From: Streptomyces sp. NBC_00224
Lineage (GTDB): Bacteria; Actinomycetota; Actinomycetes; Streptomycetales; Streptomycetaceae
Assembly (NCBI RefSeq): GCF_041435195.1
Contig: NZ_CP108106.1
Location: 8,321,001-8,385,000 of the forward strand
DNA length: 64,000 nucleotides
Direction: 5' to 3'
Below, in pieces: positions 52,907 through 61,133 of the stretch (position 1 is the first letter of the stretch; each line of letters opens with the position of its first letter). The notes under the pieces are model-generated. The model saw nothing but the letters and a program-made list of their open reading frames with translations. It was not told the DNA's origin and did not search any database. The position numbers and the translations under genes were made by a program.

Positions 52907-53326
52907 GTGAACGACCTTCACCGAACGGTCGATCGGGAGTCAAAGGATCACGGCCACTTTCGGTCGAGTCTTGTCTCCGCTTGCCAGAAAGTCGGAAGAA
53001 TTTTCGCCGAACTAGCGGTAACTCCGCATGAATGCCTGCCACTCGGTGTGTATGGCGGGACCGGCGCGGGTCGATGTGGGCAGGCGAGGCGTGGGAAGAG
53101 CGGCGGCTGCCCTGTACATGGAGTGACGGTTTCGATCCTGACCGAAAACGACCACTCACGATCATGTTGTAGCGGAATCGTCAATTCCGTCAGTTACAGG
53201 GCGTATGCGGCGTTGCTCCCCGCGCGCTGTGCGGCGGCGGTCCCCCAGCGTCACGTGGCGGGGACACAGGGAAGCCGACGTAGCTACAGCCCGTGCCCGC
53301 CCGTGCCCCGCCCCCGGAGAGAGCCG
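52907..53326. other. Intergenic region, NRPS cluster promoter
   Basis: 420 bases upstream of the NRPS/MFS operon and downstream of the MerR-HEAT gene. The part 52950-53190 has visibly lower GC content than its surroundings, which fits a promoter or regulated leader. A TTGACT hexamer (minus strand, 52938-52943) and the inverted repeat at 53173-53189 are the only elements I can point to. No iron-box (TTAGGTTAGG type) was found. Confidence 0.5.
53173..53189. promoter_or_regulatory. Inverted repeat CGGAAT-N5-ATTCCG
   Basis: A six-base dyad with a five-base spacer (53173-53178 and 53184-53189), in the lower-GC region about 270 bases before the NRPS operon start. Possible operator; no regulator can be named. 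Confidence 0.35.
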
Positions 53327-54331
53327 TCACCGTGCGGCGCGTAGCTGAAGAAGGTACGCCGCGGTCAGCGCGACGGCGCGGTCCTCGTCCTGCGACAACT
53401 CCACCAGGGCATGTGACGCCGTCGTCCCCGGGATGCCCGCCAGCGCCTGTGTCAGCCGTCCGCGTGCCGGCGCTTCAGTGGTGTCGTGGGCGAGACGGTC
53501 GACGAGCCTGGTCGCGATCTGATCCGCCGTCACGGTGTCGCTCGCCAGCGCGCTGAGCGCATCGGCCGCATCGGTGTCGTTCCTTCCCTCCACGATCATG
53601 TCGATGAGCGTCGGTGCCGCATCGGCCATTCCACGTGTCCCGAGCGCCAGCGCCGCATATCCGCGGACCACGGCGTCGGGGTTCGTGAGAGCGTCCCGCA
53701 GCTGCCCGGTGGCCTCGTCACCGGGCAGCTCGACGAGGGACTGAACAGCACGTTCCCGCACCGCGGCCACCGGTGAGCCGAGGCCCTGCGCCAGCAGTGC
53801 CGAGCCGCTGTCGCCCGATCGGGCCAGCGCCCATCGAAGGGCGCCGGCGACGTTCGGGTCCGTCTCGCTCAGCGCCGCCTCGACCAGGGCCTCCACCGGC
53901 ACCGGAACCTCGTTGCCCGAGGAAAGGGCCGCGCGCTGGCGTGCGTCGGCGCTCTTCGACCCCAGCGCCTGGAGGAGCGCAACGACCTGGAGGACGTCCT
54001 CCCACTCGGCGGGTTCCGCGGCATTGATCCGGCACAGCCGCGTGAGCAACTCGGTCTCCGCCGCGATGCGTTCGCGCGTCTGACGGATGAGGTCGCCGAC
54101 GAGCGCCGAGGGCATGAAACCGGGGTCGTCGAGTGCGCGCCCGATCTCACGCAGCGACAGCCCCAGCGACCGCAGGCTCTCGATGTGGAAGATCCGCCGG
54201 ATGTCCTCGCCGGAGTACTCCCGATAGCCGGAGCCCGTACGACCCGAAGGCCGCACCAGACCGAGCGACTCGTAATGCCTGAGCATGCGGGCACTGACCC
54301 CGCACCGTCGCGCCACCTCACCGATCAACAC
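53327..54331 (-). CDS. MerR-family regulator fused to HEAT repeats
   Basis: 334 residues, GTG start 54331, overlapping the upstream gene by 7 bases. The N-terminal about 70 residues are a MerR DNA-binding domain (MLIGEVARRCGVSARMLRHY, LVRPSGRTGSGYREYSGEDI). The expected dimerisation helix (MPSALVGDLIRQTRERIAAE) follows. Instead of a small ligand-binding domain, the rest (about 125-334) is a run of HEAT-like helical repeats (PNVAGALRWALARSGD, VAAVRERAVQSLVELPGDEA, DAVVRGYAALALGTRGMADA). HEAT arrays bind proteins, so the input signal may be a protein partner, perhaps the upstream HEAT protein. It is co-transcribed behind a MerR-type operator, implying autoregulation. Confidence 0.85.
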   Translation of the reverse strand: MLIGEVARRCGVSARMLRHYESLGLVRPSGRTGSGYREYSGEDIRRIFHIESLRSLGLSLREIGRALDDPGFMPSALVGDLIRQTRERIAAETELLTRLCRINAAEPAEWEDVLQVVALLQALGSKSADARQRAALSSGNEVPVPVEALVEAALSETDPNVAGALRWALARSGDSGSALLAQGLGSPVAAVRERAVQSLVELPGDEATGQLRDALTNPDAVVRGYAALALGTRGMADAAPTLIDMIVEGRNDTDAADALSALASDTVTADQIATRLVDRLAHDTTEAPARGRLTQALAGIPGTTASHALVELSQDEDRAVALTAAYLLQLRAAR

Positions 54332-55005
54332 GCCCTATCGTCCCTCCTGGCCGACCCGTCGAGAGCCACGACGCGTTTCGCCTCCTCGATCGCGAACTCG
54401 AACCCGGCGTCCGGGTCGTGCAGCAGCCGTTGTGTGGCGAGCGCGTGCGCGCGCACGCGTGGGTCAGGGCCCGTCGTCGCGGCACGCAGAGCCGGCACCG
54501 TCACTTCACCCAGCGCGACCAGTGCCCGGCTGAGACTCAGCTGCGTCTCCCGCTCACCGCGCCCGAGCTGCGTCGCCAACACCGCGGCCAACGCGGGCTC
54601 CTCGCCTTCCGGCACGAGCACGACCGCGGCTCGCCAAGCGCTCCGCGCCACTTCGTCGTCCGCGTCGGACAACAGCGCCCGTGTGATCGCCGGCCACGCC
54701 TGCCGGTCTCCGATCTTGGACAGCGTGTGCAGCGCCTGGCTTCGTGCCTGCGCACGCTCCGAGCGGACCGCGCGGAGCAGCTCGGGGAGCGTGAGGGACA
54801 CCGGGTGGCGTGTGAGCGCCCAGGTCAGCATGTCGCGGACGAAGAACTCGGGCTCGATCGCGCATCGTTCGATGAGCTTGTCGACGAAGCGCGGGTCAGG
54901 CGTCGTGCCGACTGCCAGAGCGGCCTGCAGTCGCACGGACGAACGGCCGTCCTCCAGGCCCTGGAGTGCTTGGATCGCATACGTGTCCTGTCTCGTGATC
55001 GTCAT
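54325..55005 (-). CDS. HEAT-repeat protein coupled to the MerR-HEAT regulator
   Basis: 226 residues from ATG 55005 (AGGAGG upstream). It is composed almost wholly of HEAT-type two-helix repeats: YAIQALQGLEDGRSSVRLQAAL, EFFVRDMLTWALTRHPVSLT, AQARSQALHTLSKIGDRQAW and DEVARSAWRAAVVLVPEG, among others. No catalytic motif. Its stop overlaps the start of the regulator gene (GTGTTGA), so the two proteins are made in a fixed ratio. A partner or antagonist of the regulator is the simplest idea; this is inference. Confidence 0.85.
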   Translation of the reverse strand: MTITRQDTYAIQALQGLEDGRSSVRLQAALAVGTTPDPRFVDKLIERCAIEPEFFVRDMLTWALTRHPVSLTLPELLRAVRSERAQARSQALHTLSKIGDRQAWPAITRALLSDADDEVARSAWRAAVVLVPEGEEPALAAVLATQLGRGERETQLSLSRALVALGEVTVPALRAATTGPDPRVRAHALATQRLLHDPDAGFEFAIEEAKRVVALDGSARRDDRAC

Positions 55006-55026
55006 CGGACCACCTCCTTGGCAAGC

Positions 55027-55057
55027 AGTGAAGGCCTTGTCACTGTGTCAAGGTCAA
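55027..55057 (-). promoter_or_regulatory. MerR-type promoter and operator
   Basis: A 19-bp dyad CCTTGTCACTGTGTCAAGG (55035-55053), perfect except one T-T pair, sits between TTGACC (minus strand, 55057-55052) and TTCACT (55032-55027). Spacing is 19 bp, the over-long spacer typical of MerR-controlled promoters. It lies just upstream of the HEAT gene and is expected to be bound by the MerR-HEAT protein. Confidence 0.8.
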
Positions 55058-55156
55058 ACGGGGCCCACTGCCCGATCACCAGTCACCTGCCACGTCCCGC
55101 CGCGTGCCCGGCTCTCCAGGAGTGCAGGGGTTGTACGAGTGGAACCCGCCGTCGTG

Positions 55157-55846
55157 TCATTCCCCGGCCGCGCGGGTGTGGACGACCTGGTACGTGTTGA
55201 AGTCGACCGAGGTCAGCAGCGAATTGGTGATGCGCTCTGCTTCCATGCGGGCGGCGGGCCTGTTGTCCTGCGCGACGGCCTGGTAGGCGTCGAACGACTC
55301 CTTGTTCTCCCACTGTGAGTAGGAAATCACGAAGGAGCCTTCAAGGCCGCGAGCGGCGATGCCCTTGAGTACGGTGTGGGAGACGTAGCCGGGCACGTCG
55401 TTGAGGTGTTCGGACTTCGGGCCGAGCGCGTTTGCCAGCTGGTCCTGGTTGTTCTCCGTCACGCCGAAGACCGCGATGACGGTGTAGTCGCCGCGTGCCG
55501 GGGAGATTTCGGCCTTGTCGCCGGACTGGGTCCCGGAGTAGACGATCTTGTTCTGGAGCAGGCGGATCGAGGTGGTGAGTTCACCGAAGAGCGGGAGCGT
55601 GCGGTGCTCGAACTCCTCGGCGTTGTAACGGTCTTCCAGGTCGGCGCGGCTGCGCCACTGGATGAAGTTGGCCGTGCCCGGCTTGTCCACACCGGCGTGC
55701 ACGGTGGAGGACATCCAGCCCGGGTAGGCGGCCGAGTCGACGATCTCGCGCATCGCGCCGAGCAGGCTCTCCTGCTTCTCCGGGGCGTCCGTGGTGAAGA
55801 TGTTGAGGACGGTCAGGTTCTGGTCTTCGGCGGAAATCTTGGGCAT
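55157..55846 (-). CDS. Duplicated antibiotic-biosynthesis-monooxygenase (ABM) domain protein
   Basis: 229 residues from ATG 55846, comprising two ABM/dimeric alpha-beta barrel domains (about 10-105 and 118-215). Each has the pattern beta-strand, helix, FIQWRS or ISYSQWE, then a helical segment (YPGWMSSTVHAG; VPGYVSHTVLKG). Single-domain ABM enzymes oxidise or cyclise polyketide intermediates without cofactors, or degrade haem; a tandem copy makes an intramolecular dimer. No polyketide or haem gene lies beside it, so the substrate is open. It might be controlled by the neighbouring MerR-HEAT pair, but has its own start region. Confidence 0.82.
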   Translation of the reverse strand: MPKISAEDQNLTVLNIFTTDAPEKQESLLGAMREIVDSAAYPGWMSSTVHAGVDKPGTANFIQWRSRADLEDRYNAEEFEHRTLPLFGELTTSIRLLQNKIVYSGTQSGDKAEISPARGDYTVIAVFGVTENNQDQLANALGPKSEHLNDVPGYVSHTVLKGIAARGLEGSFVISYSQWENKESFDAYQAVAQDNRPAARMEAERITNSLLTSVDFNTYQVVHTRAAGE

Positions 55847-56198
55847 GTTCTTCGCTTTCTGTGAGGTGGGGGTTGGACAGGTGGAAAGGGGGGTTGGGCT
55901 CAGCTGGGCTGTCCCCTCCCACTCCTACGACGCCAGTCCTCGGCGTCGGTGACCAGACTTGCCGGGGTGGTGCGGCGGCGGGAGAGACCGGCTGATCCAG
56001 GGACTGGCACTCCCTACGTACGGGCGGGGCGTCCCCGGAGGCGGAGCGCTGCGGCGTCCGTCGAGGAACGCGCCGCTGACGACGAGCGAGGAGCGGCGAG
56101 AGGGAGGAGAATTAAGGGGTGGCGATACCTGAGGCCCAGTTTCCTGGGTGCCGTAACGCCTCGTCCTTTCCTTCCTCGCCCCCACATTCCTTTGACTC
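55847..56198. other. Divergent intergenic region
   Basis: 352 bases between the ABM gene (minus) and the membrane-anchored protein (plus). An AGGGAGGAG-like purine stretch (56101-56109) is followed by a GTG (56119), but the frame is short and overlaps the next gene out of frame. No operator or hairpin recognised. Confidence 0.45.
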
Positions 56199-57335
56199 AT
56201 GCCATCCGCCGCGCGATTCCTCTGGAGATCGCTGACCGCCGTGCTGGTGAGTATCGCGGTCGTGTGGGCTCCGACGGCGTTCTCGGCGCCGGGCGTGGTC
56301 GTGAAGCGGGAATCGATTCTTCTTGCCCCGTCCACGGGGCCGCCAGGGACGTCCGTTCACGTCAGTTTCACGAGCTGTGCCACACCTGGCTATATCAGTG
56401 GCATCAAGTGGGACCAGGACTACATCGACTTCAACGCGACAGATGAGGCCGGAGGTGCCGATATCTCTGTGCCGGCCGACGCCGCTGCGGGAGCTCATGA
56501 CGTGGCGGCGCGGTGCTACAAAGGCGCTGATGGGGCGTTCTACGGCACTGGGACGTTCACCGTGACGGCACCGGCTGATCCCGAGATCACCCTGCACCCC
56601 ACCGAAGGCGCGCCGCAGACGACTGTCACGGTAAGCGGTTCTGGGTTCAACTGCTCGTACGTGGATGTGACGTGGGACGGCACCCGGCTCGTCGGCGCCG
56701 ACGTCACGAGTGAGGGGGCGATCAACGCGGAGTTTCCCGTGCCGGCAGGGTCACCCGAGACGACCTACACCGTACGAGCCGCGTGCACGGACTATCCCGA
56801 TCGGAGCGGCGAGGCCGTTTTCACGGTGCGAGACCCAGGAACGAACGGAACCGCAACCACCGGGGACACCTCAGGAGACACCAGCGGGGACACGAACGGA
56901 ACCACCTCCGGGGACACCAGTGGGGACACCAATGGGACCACCTCCGGAGACACCAGCGGAACTACCGCCGGAGACACCAGCGGGGACAGCAACGGAACCA
57001 CCGCCGGAGACACCGCCGGAGACACCGCCGGAGACACCAACGGAACCGGAAGCGTCACCGGGAGCACCGACGGAGCCGACGGCGGGGGAACGGCGATACC
57101 AGCCGGTTGGGTGGTCGGGCCGTCCCTCTTCGGAGGCCTGCTGCTCCTGGCCGCCCTGTTCTCCCTGCTGAACCATCGGCACCGTGGACCACGCTGGGTC
57201 CACGACCACATCCGTGCGGCACTGCGCCCCGGAGCCGGGACGGTCGCCCTGCAGGAGCGACGGAACACCGGTTCGGCGAACCGCGCCGTACGGCTCGAAC
57301 CTCACGCGGATCCAGGTGATCAGCGCCTCTATTGA
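56199..57335 (+). CDS. Membrane-anchored surface protein with IPT-like domains and GDT-repeat stalk
   Basis: 378 residues from ATG 56199, which has no clear ribosome binding site (possibly leaderless). A signal peptide (FLWRSLTAVLVSIAVVWAPTAFSA) is followed by two beta-sandwich segments of IPT/TIG or Ig-like type (STGPPGTSVHVSFTSC, PTEGAPQTTVTVSGSGFNCS), each with paired Cys. Next come about 65 residues of low-complexity GDTSGDTNGTT repeats, a hydrophobic helix (WVVGPSLFGGLLLLAALFSL) and a basic cytosolic tail (RHRGPRW). The repeat is probably an extended, Thr-rich stalk that may be glycosylated. Its role is unknown; it is followed by another uncharacterised gene. Confidence 0.75.
   Translation: MPSAARFLWRSLTAVLVSIAVVWAPTAFSAPGVVVKRESILLAPSTGPPGTSVHVSFTSCATPGYISGIKWDQDYIDFNATDEAGGADISVPADAAAGAHDVAARCYKGADGAFYGTGTFTVTAPADPEITLHPTEGAPQTTVTVSGSGFNCSYVDVTWDGTRLVGADVTSEGAINAEFPVPAGSPETTYTVRAACTDYPDRSGEAVFTVRDPGTNGTATTGDTSGDTSGDTNGTTSGDTSGDTNGTTSGDTSGTTAGDTSGDSNGTTAGDTAGDTAGDTNGTGSVTGSTDGADGGGTAIPAGWVVGPSLFGGLLLLAALFSLLNHRHRGPRWVHDHIRAALRPGAGTVALQERRNTGSANRAVRLEPHADPGDQRLY
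56856..57055 (+). repeat. Degenerate tandem repeat encoding GDTSGDTNGTT stalk
   Basis: About 200 bases of tandem units built on GGxGACACC, with AACGGAACCACC interspersed, coding for repeated Gly-Asp-Thr triplets. Units are in multiples of three, so length change keeps the reading frame. Confidence 0.8.
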
Positions 57336-57383
57336 CCTCCGTTGACCTGCATCAGCCCTGTCAGCCTCTACCGAGGTGAAGCC

Positions 57384-58031
57384 ATGACCACGACTGCCGC
57401 GGCGACAGAACCGTTCACGGTCCGTGCTTTCCTGTTCGGCCGGGAGGACCACGGCTCGGCCGAGGCGCTCGTCGGCCCGCTCCACGGCGGCGGGGCGGCC
57501 AGGGACCTCCTCAGCGGAACGACCCGCCCCCTGACAGCCGCGGCCGATCAGGCCGTCGAGCGTGAAATGGCGGCCGTCATCGATTCCTTCCTCGGCCTGG
57601 ACCTCTTCGACGTGGCAGCGGGCGGCTGGCGCAAGCACGCCGACCTCACCGCCGCCGCGCGCCGCACGCGCGCCGCCCCGGGCAGCGAGGAGGTCCTCGC
57701 GCTCGCGACCCACGAGATCACATCCCGCCACCGCCCCTACGTCGACGTGCTCATGGACGGCGTCAAGATCGGCACCCTTGAAGTGGGCCTCGACCTGGCC
57801 TTCCGGATCTCCGGTCTTGTTGCTGTCGTACGCAACGCCGAGTTGGTCGCCGTACGCAGCGGGGCGTGCGTGCTGGACGGGAGTCTCACCGTTCAACAGA
57901 TCCTGCTGGCGGAACGACAGGGCCAACTGGACCTCCCGGGCATCTGGCACCTGCACACCCCGCTCCCACTGCTCCGCAACGAGCCACCACCACCTCCTCC
58001 ACCGCCACCCCCACCGACCCGTGCCGCATAA
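57384..58031 (+). CDS. Protein of unknown function with polyproline C-terminus
   Basis: 215 residues from ATG 57384 (GAGGTGA upstream). No family recognised. The N-terminal about 190 residues look like one alpha/beta domain (VRAFLFGREDHGSAEALVGPL, YVDVLMDGVKIGTLEVGLDL, LAERQGQLDLPG). The tail is 11 consecutive prolines before TRAA. There is no signal or membrane segment. It follows the membrane-anchored gene by 48 bases, so co-transcription is possible. A polyproline tail may bind SH3-like or WW-like partners, or be simple slippage. Confidence 0.7.
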   Translation: MTTTAAATEPFTVRAFLFGREDHGSAEALVGPLHGGGAARDLLSGTTRPLTAAADQAVEREMAAVIDSFLGLDLFDVAAGGWRKHADLTAAARRTRAAPGSEEVLALATHEITSRHRPYVDVLMDGVKIGTLEVGLDLAFRISGLVAVVRNAELVAVRSGACVLDGSLTVQQILLAERQGQLDLPGIWHLHTPLPLLRNEPPPPPPPPPPPTRAA

Positions 58032-58267
58032 CAGCGCAGGCCACGCGCCGTCGTCCGCACAGTCCCGGTCACTCGCCGCGCGATGCGCGCCATACCGGGC
58101 GCGAGGGCGGCGGAACATCTCCGTCCTGCCGTAGCGTCGGGAAGGCGCGAGGCGAGCGACGGTGGCCCTGGCCCATGTGCTCGGGTTGCCTTTCGAGTCA
58201 GGAGAACCGAATGGGGCGTGCACGCGGGGCGGCGCAGGCGGCAGCGCACTGAGCGGAGAGCGGGGAT

Positions 58268-59323
58268 ATGAACCAGGCTGCGCGCGTCCTGGAGGCATCG
58301 GGACAAGGGCCCTTTGTCAGAGACGAGTTGGCCGAGTACGTGTCGCATGCTCTGTACCCCTGCGTGGCGCATGACGGGCTGCGGCTGTTCGGTATGAACC
58401 CGGCGACGGGTGCGGTCTCCTTCGGGTTCCTGCACGGGTTCAGCCCCGACCTCGTCAGGGCCCAGCTGTACGAGTCGTACCTGGGGGCCGACCCTGTCAG
58501 TCCCGTCGATGTCGCCCGTCTGGCGTCCCCGGTGGGGCTGCTCGGCGGGGCCGGCCGGCTGTCGTCGGGCTGGGACACAGTCGGTCACCGGCGTGCCCGC
58601 AGGACACTGGCCGCCCATGGCGCCGGCTCGGAGCTGCGGCTGCTGCTGCGGGACGCGCGCGGACCGTGGGGCCTGCTCGGTCTGCTGCGCGATGAGGGCG
58701 GCAGACCGTTCGGCAGGGATGACGCCGAGCGGCTCGCGCGGCTCTCGTCATCGCTGATCACCCTGCTGCGCAAGTACGCCACCGAAGGAGAGCCGCACCC
58801 CAGGCGGCCGTACCTGCCGGCCGGAGTCGTCATCGTCGGCCCGGACGGCGACGTGCGGTCCATCACTCCCGAGGCACGGGCGTGGCTGGAGGAGATCGAC
58901 CCCGCGCACGGGCTGGCGCCGCCGTGGATGCCTGAGGTGTCGATGCGTGAAATCGCCTTTGCCGCGCGGCGACATCGGATCGATCCCGCCGCCCCGTCGC
59001 CACTGGCATGCAGCCCCACCACCTTCCTCGGCCGACGGATCGCCGTGCACGCCCAGCCCCTGGACGCGGACGGCACCGGGGACGTGGCCGTGGTCCTCCA
59101 AGAGGCCACCGGCGAGCTGGTGTTGGCGACGTTCGCGGCGTGGCACGGCCTTACTGTCCGCGAGCGGCAGATCGTCCAGCACCTGCACCGTGGCGAGCCG
59201 CCCAAACGGATCGCCCGTGTCCTGGACGTCTCGGTGCACACCGTCAATTCGCATGTGCGGGCGGTCTTCCGCAAGGCTGGTGTCAGCGGCCGCGACGAGC
59301 TGTTCGCCGTACTGGGATCCTGA
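58268..59323 (+). CDS. LuxR-family regulator with GAF-like sensor
   Basis: 351 residues from ATG 58268 (GGAGAG upstream). The N-terminal about 170 residues are a putative GAF/PAS-like sensory domain (SHALYPCVAHDGLRLFGMNP). A second sensor-like or linker segment (GVVIVGPDGDVRSITPEARAWL) follows. The C-terminus is a NarL/LuxR helix-turn-helix (GLTVRERQIVQHLHRGEPPK, VLDVSVHTVNSHVRAVFRKAGV). No receiver-domain Asp is seen, so it is probably a one-component regulator. Ligand and targets unknown; it stands alone. Confidence 0.85.
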   Translation: MNQAARVLEASGQGPFVRDELAEYVSHALYPCVAHDGLRLFGMNPATGAVSFGFLHGFSPDLVRAQLYESYLGADPVSPVDVARLASPVGLLGGAGRLSSGWDTVGHRRARRTLAAHGAGSELRLLLRDARGPWGLLGLLRDEGGRPFGRDDAERLARLSSSLITLLRKYATEGEPHPRRPYLPAGVVIVGPDGDVRSITPEARAWLEEIDPAHGLAPPWMPEVSMREIAFAARRHRIDPAAPSPLACSPTTFLGRRIAVHAQPLDADGTGDVAVVLQEATGELVLATFAAWHGLTVRERQIVQHLHRGEPPKRIARVLDVSVHTVNSHVRAVFRKAGVSGRDELFAVLGS

Positions 59324-59372
59324 GTTGAACAGCGCGCCATACCCGGGCGGCCCAGTGGACGTGTGCCGGCTC

Positions 59373-59753
59373 CTACTGCGCGGCCGCGACGGGACGTGGC
59401 TCCGCGGCGAGTTCCATCACCTCGTCCAAGACGTCGCGGGAGCGCAGCAGATCGGCGATGAGCTGGTCGATCCGCCGACGCTCCTGCGCGAGTTCGGCGA
59501 CCAGCCGCTCCGTCGCCTGCGCGGAGGGACCGCCGTCCGCGTCGCGCATGCAGGGCAACAGCGCCGCTATCTTGGTGCTGTTGAGGCCCGCGGCGTACAG
59601 GGCCTGAATGCGGATGACCCGGTCGACCGCCCACTCGCCGAACTGACGGTGGCCGCCGGCAGTCCGCTCGGCGGTCAGCAGGCCCTGCTTCTCGTAGTAG
59701 CGCAACGAGCGGTCGCTCACGCCCGTCCGTTCGGCCAGTTCCCCGACCCGCAT
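59373..59753 (-). CDS. MerR-family regulator of the adjacent ene-reductase
   Basis: 126 residues from ATG 59753 (AGGGGGC upstream); ATG 59780 is also possible. The MerR HTH is canonical (MRVGELAERTGVSDRSLRYYEKQGLLTAERTAGGHRQF) and is followed by a coiled dimerisation helix (ERLVAELAQERRRIDQLIAD) with only a short C-terminus. A lone Cys (LLPCMRDAD) is present. It diverges from the old-yellow-enzyme gene across a palindromic promoter, so it very probably controls it, perhaps in response to electrophiles. That signal is inference. Confidence 0.87.
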   Translation of the reverse strand: MRVGELAERTGVSDRSLRYYEKQGLLTAERTAGGHRQFGEWAVDRVIRIQALYAAGLNSTKIAALLPCMRDADGGPSAQATERLVAELAQERRRIDQLIADLLRSRDVLDEVMELAAEPRPVAAAQ

Positions 59754-59790
59754 CTTGCCCCCTGCCCGTGACGGGATCATCCCGTCCCCC

Positions 59791-59822
59791 TTGAACCTGA
59801 CACCGGTGTCAACTTCTACCGT
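59791..59822 (+). promoter_or_regulatory. MerR-type promoter with TGACACCGGTGTCA operator
   Basis: A perfect 14-bp palindrome (59798-59811) lies between TTGAAC (59791-59796) and TACCGT (59817-59822), 20-bp spacing as in MerR promoters. The downstream ene-reductase starts at 59829, so its mRNA is probably leaderless. Also in reach of the divergent MerR gene. Confidence 0.78.
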
Positions 59823-59828
59823 ACGGTC

Positions 59829-60965
59829 ATGACGCACACAACAGTCAACTCCAGCCTCTTCACCCCCGCCCGCCTCGGCCCGCTGCACCTGCCCAACCGC
59901 CTGGTCATGGCGCCGCTGACCAGGAACCGGGCGAATGCCGACGGTGTTCCGGGGGCCCTGATGGCCACGCAGTACGCCCAGCGTGCCTCGGCCGGGCTGA
60001 TCATCGCGGAGGGCACCACGCCGAACGCCGCGGGGCAGACCTACCCCAACATCCCCGGAATCCACAGCGCGGCACAGATAGCGGGATGGCGCCAAGTCAC
60101 CGACGCGGTGCGCGCCGAAGGGGGAGCGATGTTCCTCCAGCTCCAGCACGGGGGCCGGGTGGGGCACCCGGACAACAGCGGATTGGTGCCGCAGGCCCCC
60201 TCGCCCATAGCGCTCCCGGAGACGATCCACACGCCCGCTGGACGGCGGCCTTCCGTGGTGCCCCGTGCCATGACCGTCGAGGACATCCACGCCACCGTCG
60301 CCGACTTCGCCCAGGCGGCCCGCAACGCGGTCGAAGCGGGCTTCGCCGGGGTCGAGTTGCACGCTGCCAACGGGATGCTTCTGCACCAGTTCATGGCCGA
60401 GAACACCAATCTGCGCAGCGATGCCTACGGTGGGTCGGTGTCGCGCCGCATCCGTTTCGCGGTGGAGGTGACCCGGGCCGTGGCCGACGCGATCGGCCCC
60501 GAAAGGACGGGGCTTCGGATCTCCCCGGCGCACACCGTCAACGGGATCGAGGAAGGCGACACCACGCGCATCTACGACGAGCTCATCGAGGCTCTGGCGG
60601 ATGCCGGCCTGGCCTATCTGCACCTGGAGTCCGCCGATCCGGAGGAGCCGATCTTCGCCCGGATCCGCAACAGCTGGCCCGGCACGCTGATGGCCAACCC
60701 GAACCTCGGCTGGCCCGCCCCCATGCCGGCGGACGGCGGGCGGCGCGCCGGAGAACGCCTGCTGGCGGCGGGTGCCGATGTGATCGCGCTGGGCCGCGCG
60801 TTCCTCGCCAACCCCGACCTGGTCGAGCGCCTGCGGACCGGCGCGCCCCTGAACGCGGTGCGGGACAAGTACACGATGTACGTGGGCGGGCCGACCGGCT
60901 ACACCGACTACCCCACATTGAGCGAGGCGGCCGGCCGGGCGTTCGCCTCGGGACGCGCGGCTTGA
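59829..60965 (+). CDS. Old-yellow-enzyme-type ene-reductase (NemA-like)
   Basis: 378 residues from ATG 59829 (no ribosome binding site, expected leaderless). An FMN-dependent TIM-barrel flavoprotein that reduces activated C=C bonds of enones, maleimides and nitro-esters using NAD(P)H. It has family motifs: ITRNRAN-type start (APLTRNRANADG), LQLQHGGR, the substrate-binding His178-Ala-Ala-Asn181 pair, and Tyr200 in DAYGGS. GADVIALGRAFLANPDL is the FMN phosphate site. Length is typical of the NemA/YqjM-related group. It is probably induced via the divergent MerR. Confidence 0.92.
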   Translation: MTHTTVNSSLFTPARLGPLHLPNRLVMAPLTRNRANADGVPGALMATQYAQRASAGLIIAEGTTPNAAGQTYPNIPGIHSAAQIAGWRQVTDAVRAEGGAMFLQLQHGGRVGHPDNSGLVPQAPSPIALPETIHTPAGRRPSVVPRAMTVEDIHATVADFAQAARNAVEAGFAGVELHAANGMLLHQFMAENTNLRSDAYGGSVSRRIRFAVEVTRAVADAIGPERTGLRISPAHTVNGIEEGDTTRIYDELIEALADAGLAYLHLESADPEEPIFARIRNSWPGTLMANPNLGWPAPMPADGGRRAGERLLAAGADVIALGRAFLANPDLVERLRTGAPLNAVRDKYTMYVGGPTGYTDYPTLSEAAGRAFASGRAA

Positions 60966-61133
60966 CGGTGGGGCCGTCGGCCGCGAGGAAGGCGGTCGAC
61001 TTGGCCGAAATACTCGCAGCTGCTGGGCGGTGACCGTCCTGTCGGCGTCGACGCCCGGTCCGCGTTCCTGGCCTGCGTGAAGACCATGTGAAAGAGATGA
61101 TCATGGCAAGTCGGCGCCGGTTACCCTGCCCGA

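Noticed and set aside
52907..53326. Iron-regulated promoter for a siderophore NRPS
   Set aside because: No DmdR/IdeR-type box was found, and no hydroxylase or aryl-acid genes are in the cluster; a siderophore is not supported.
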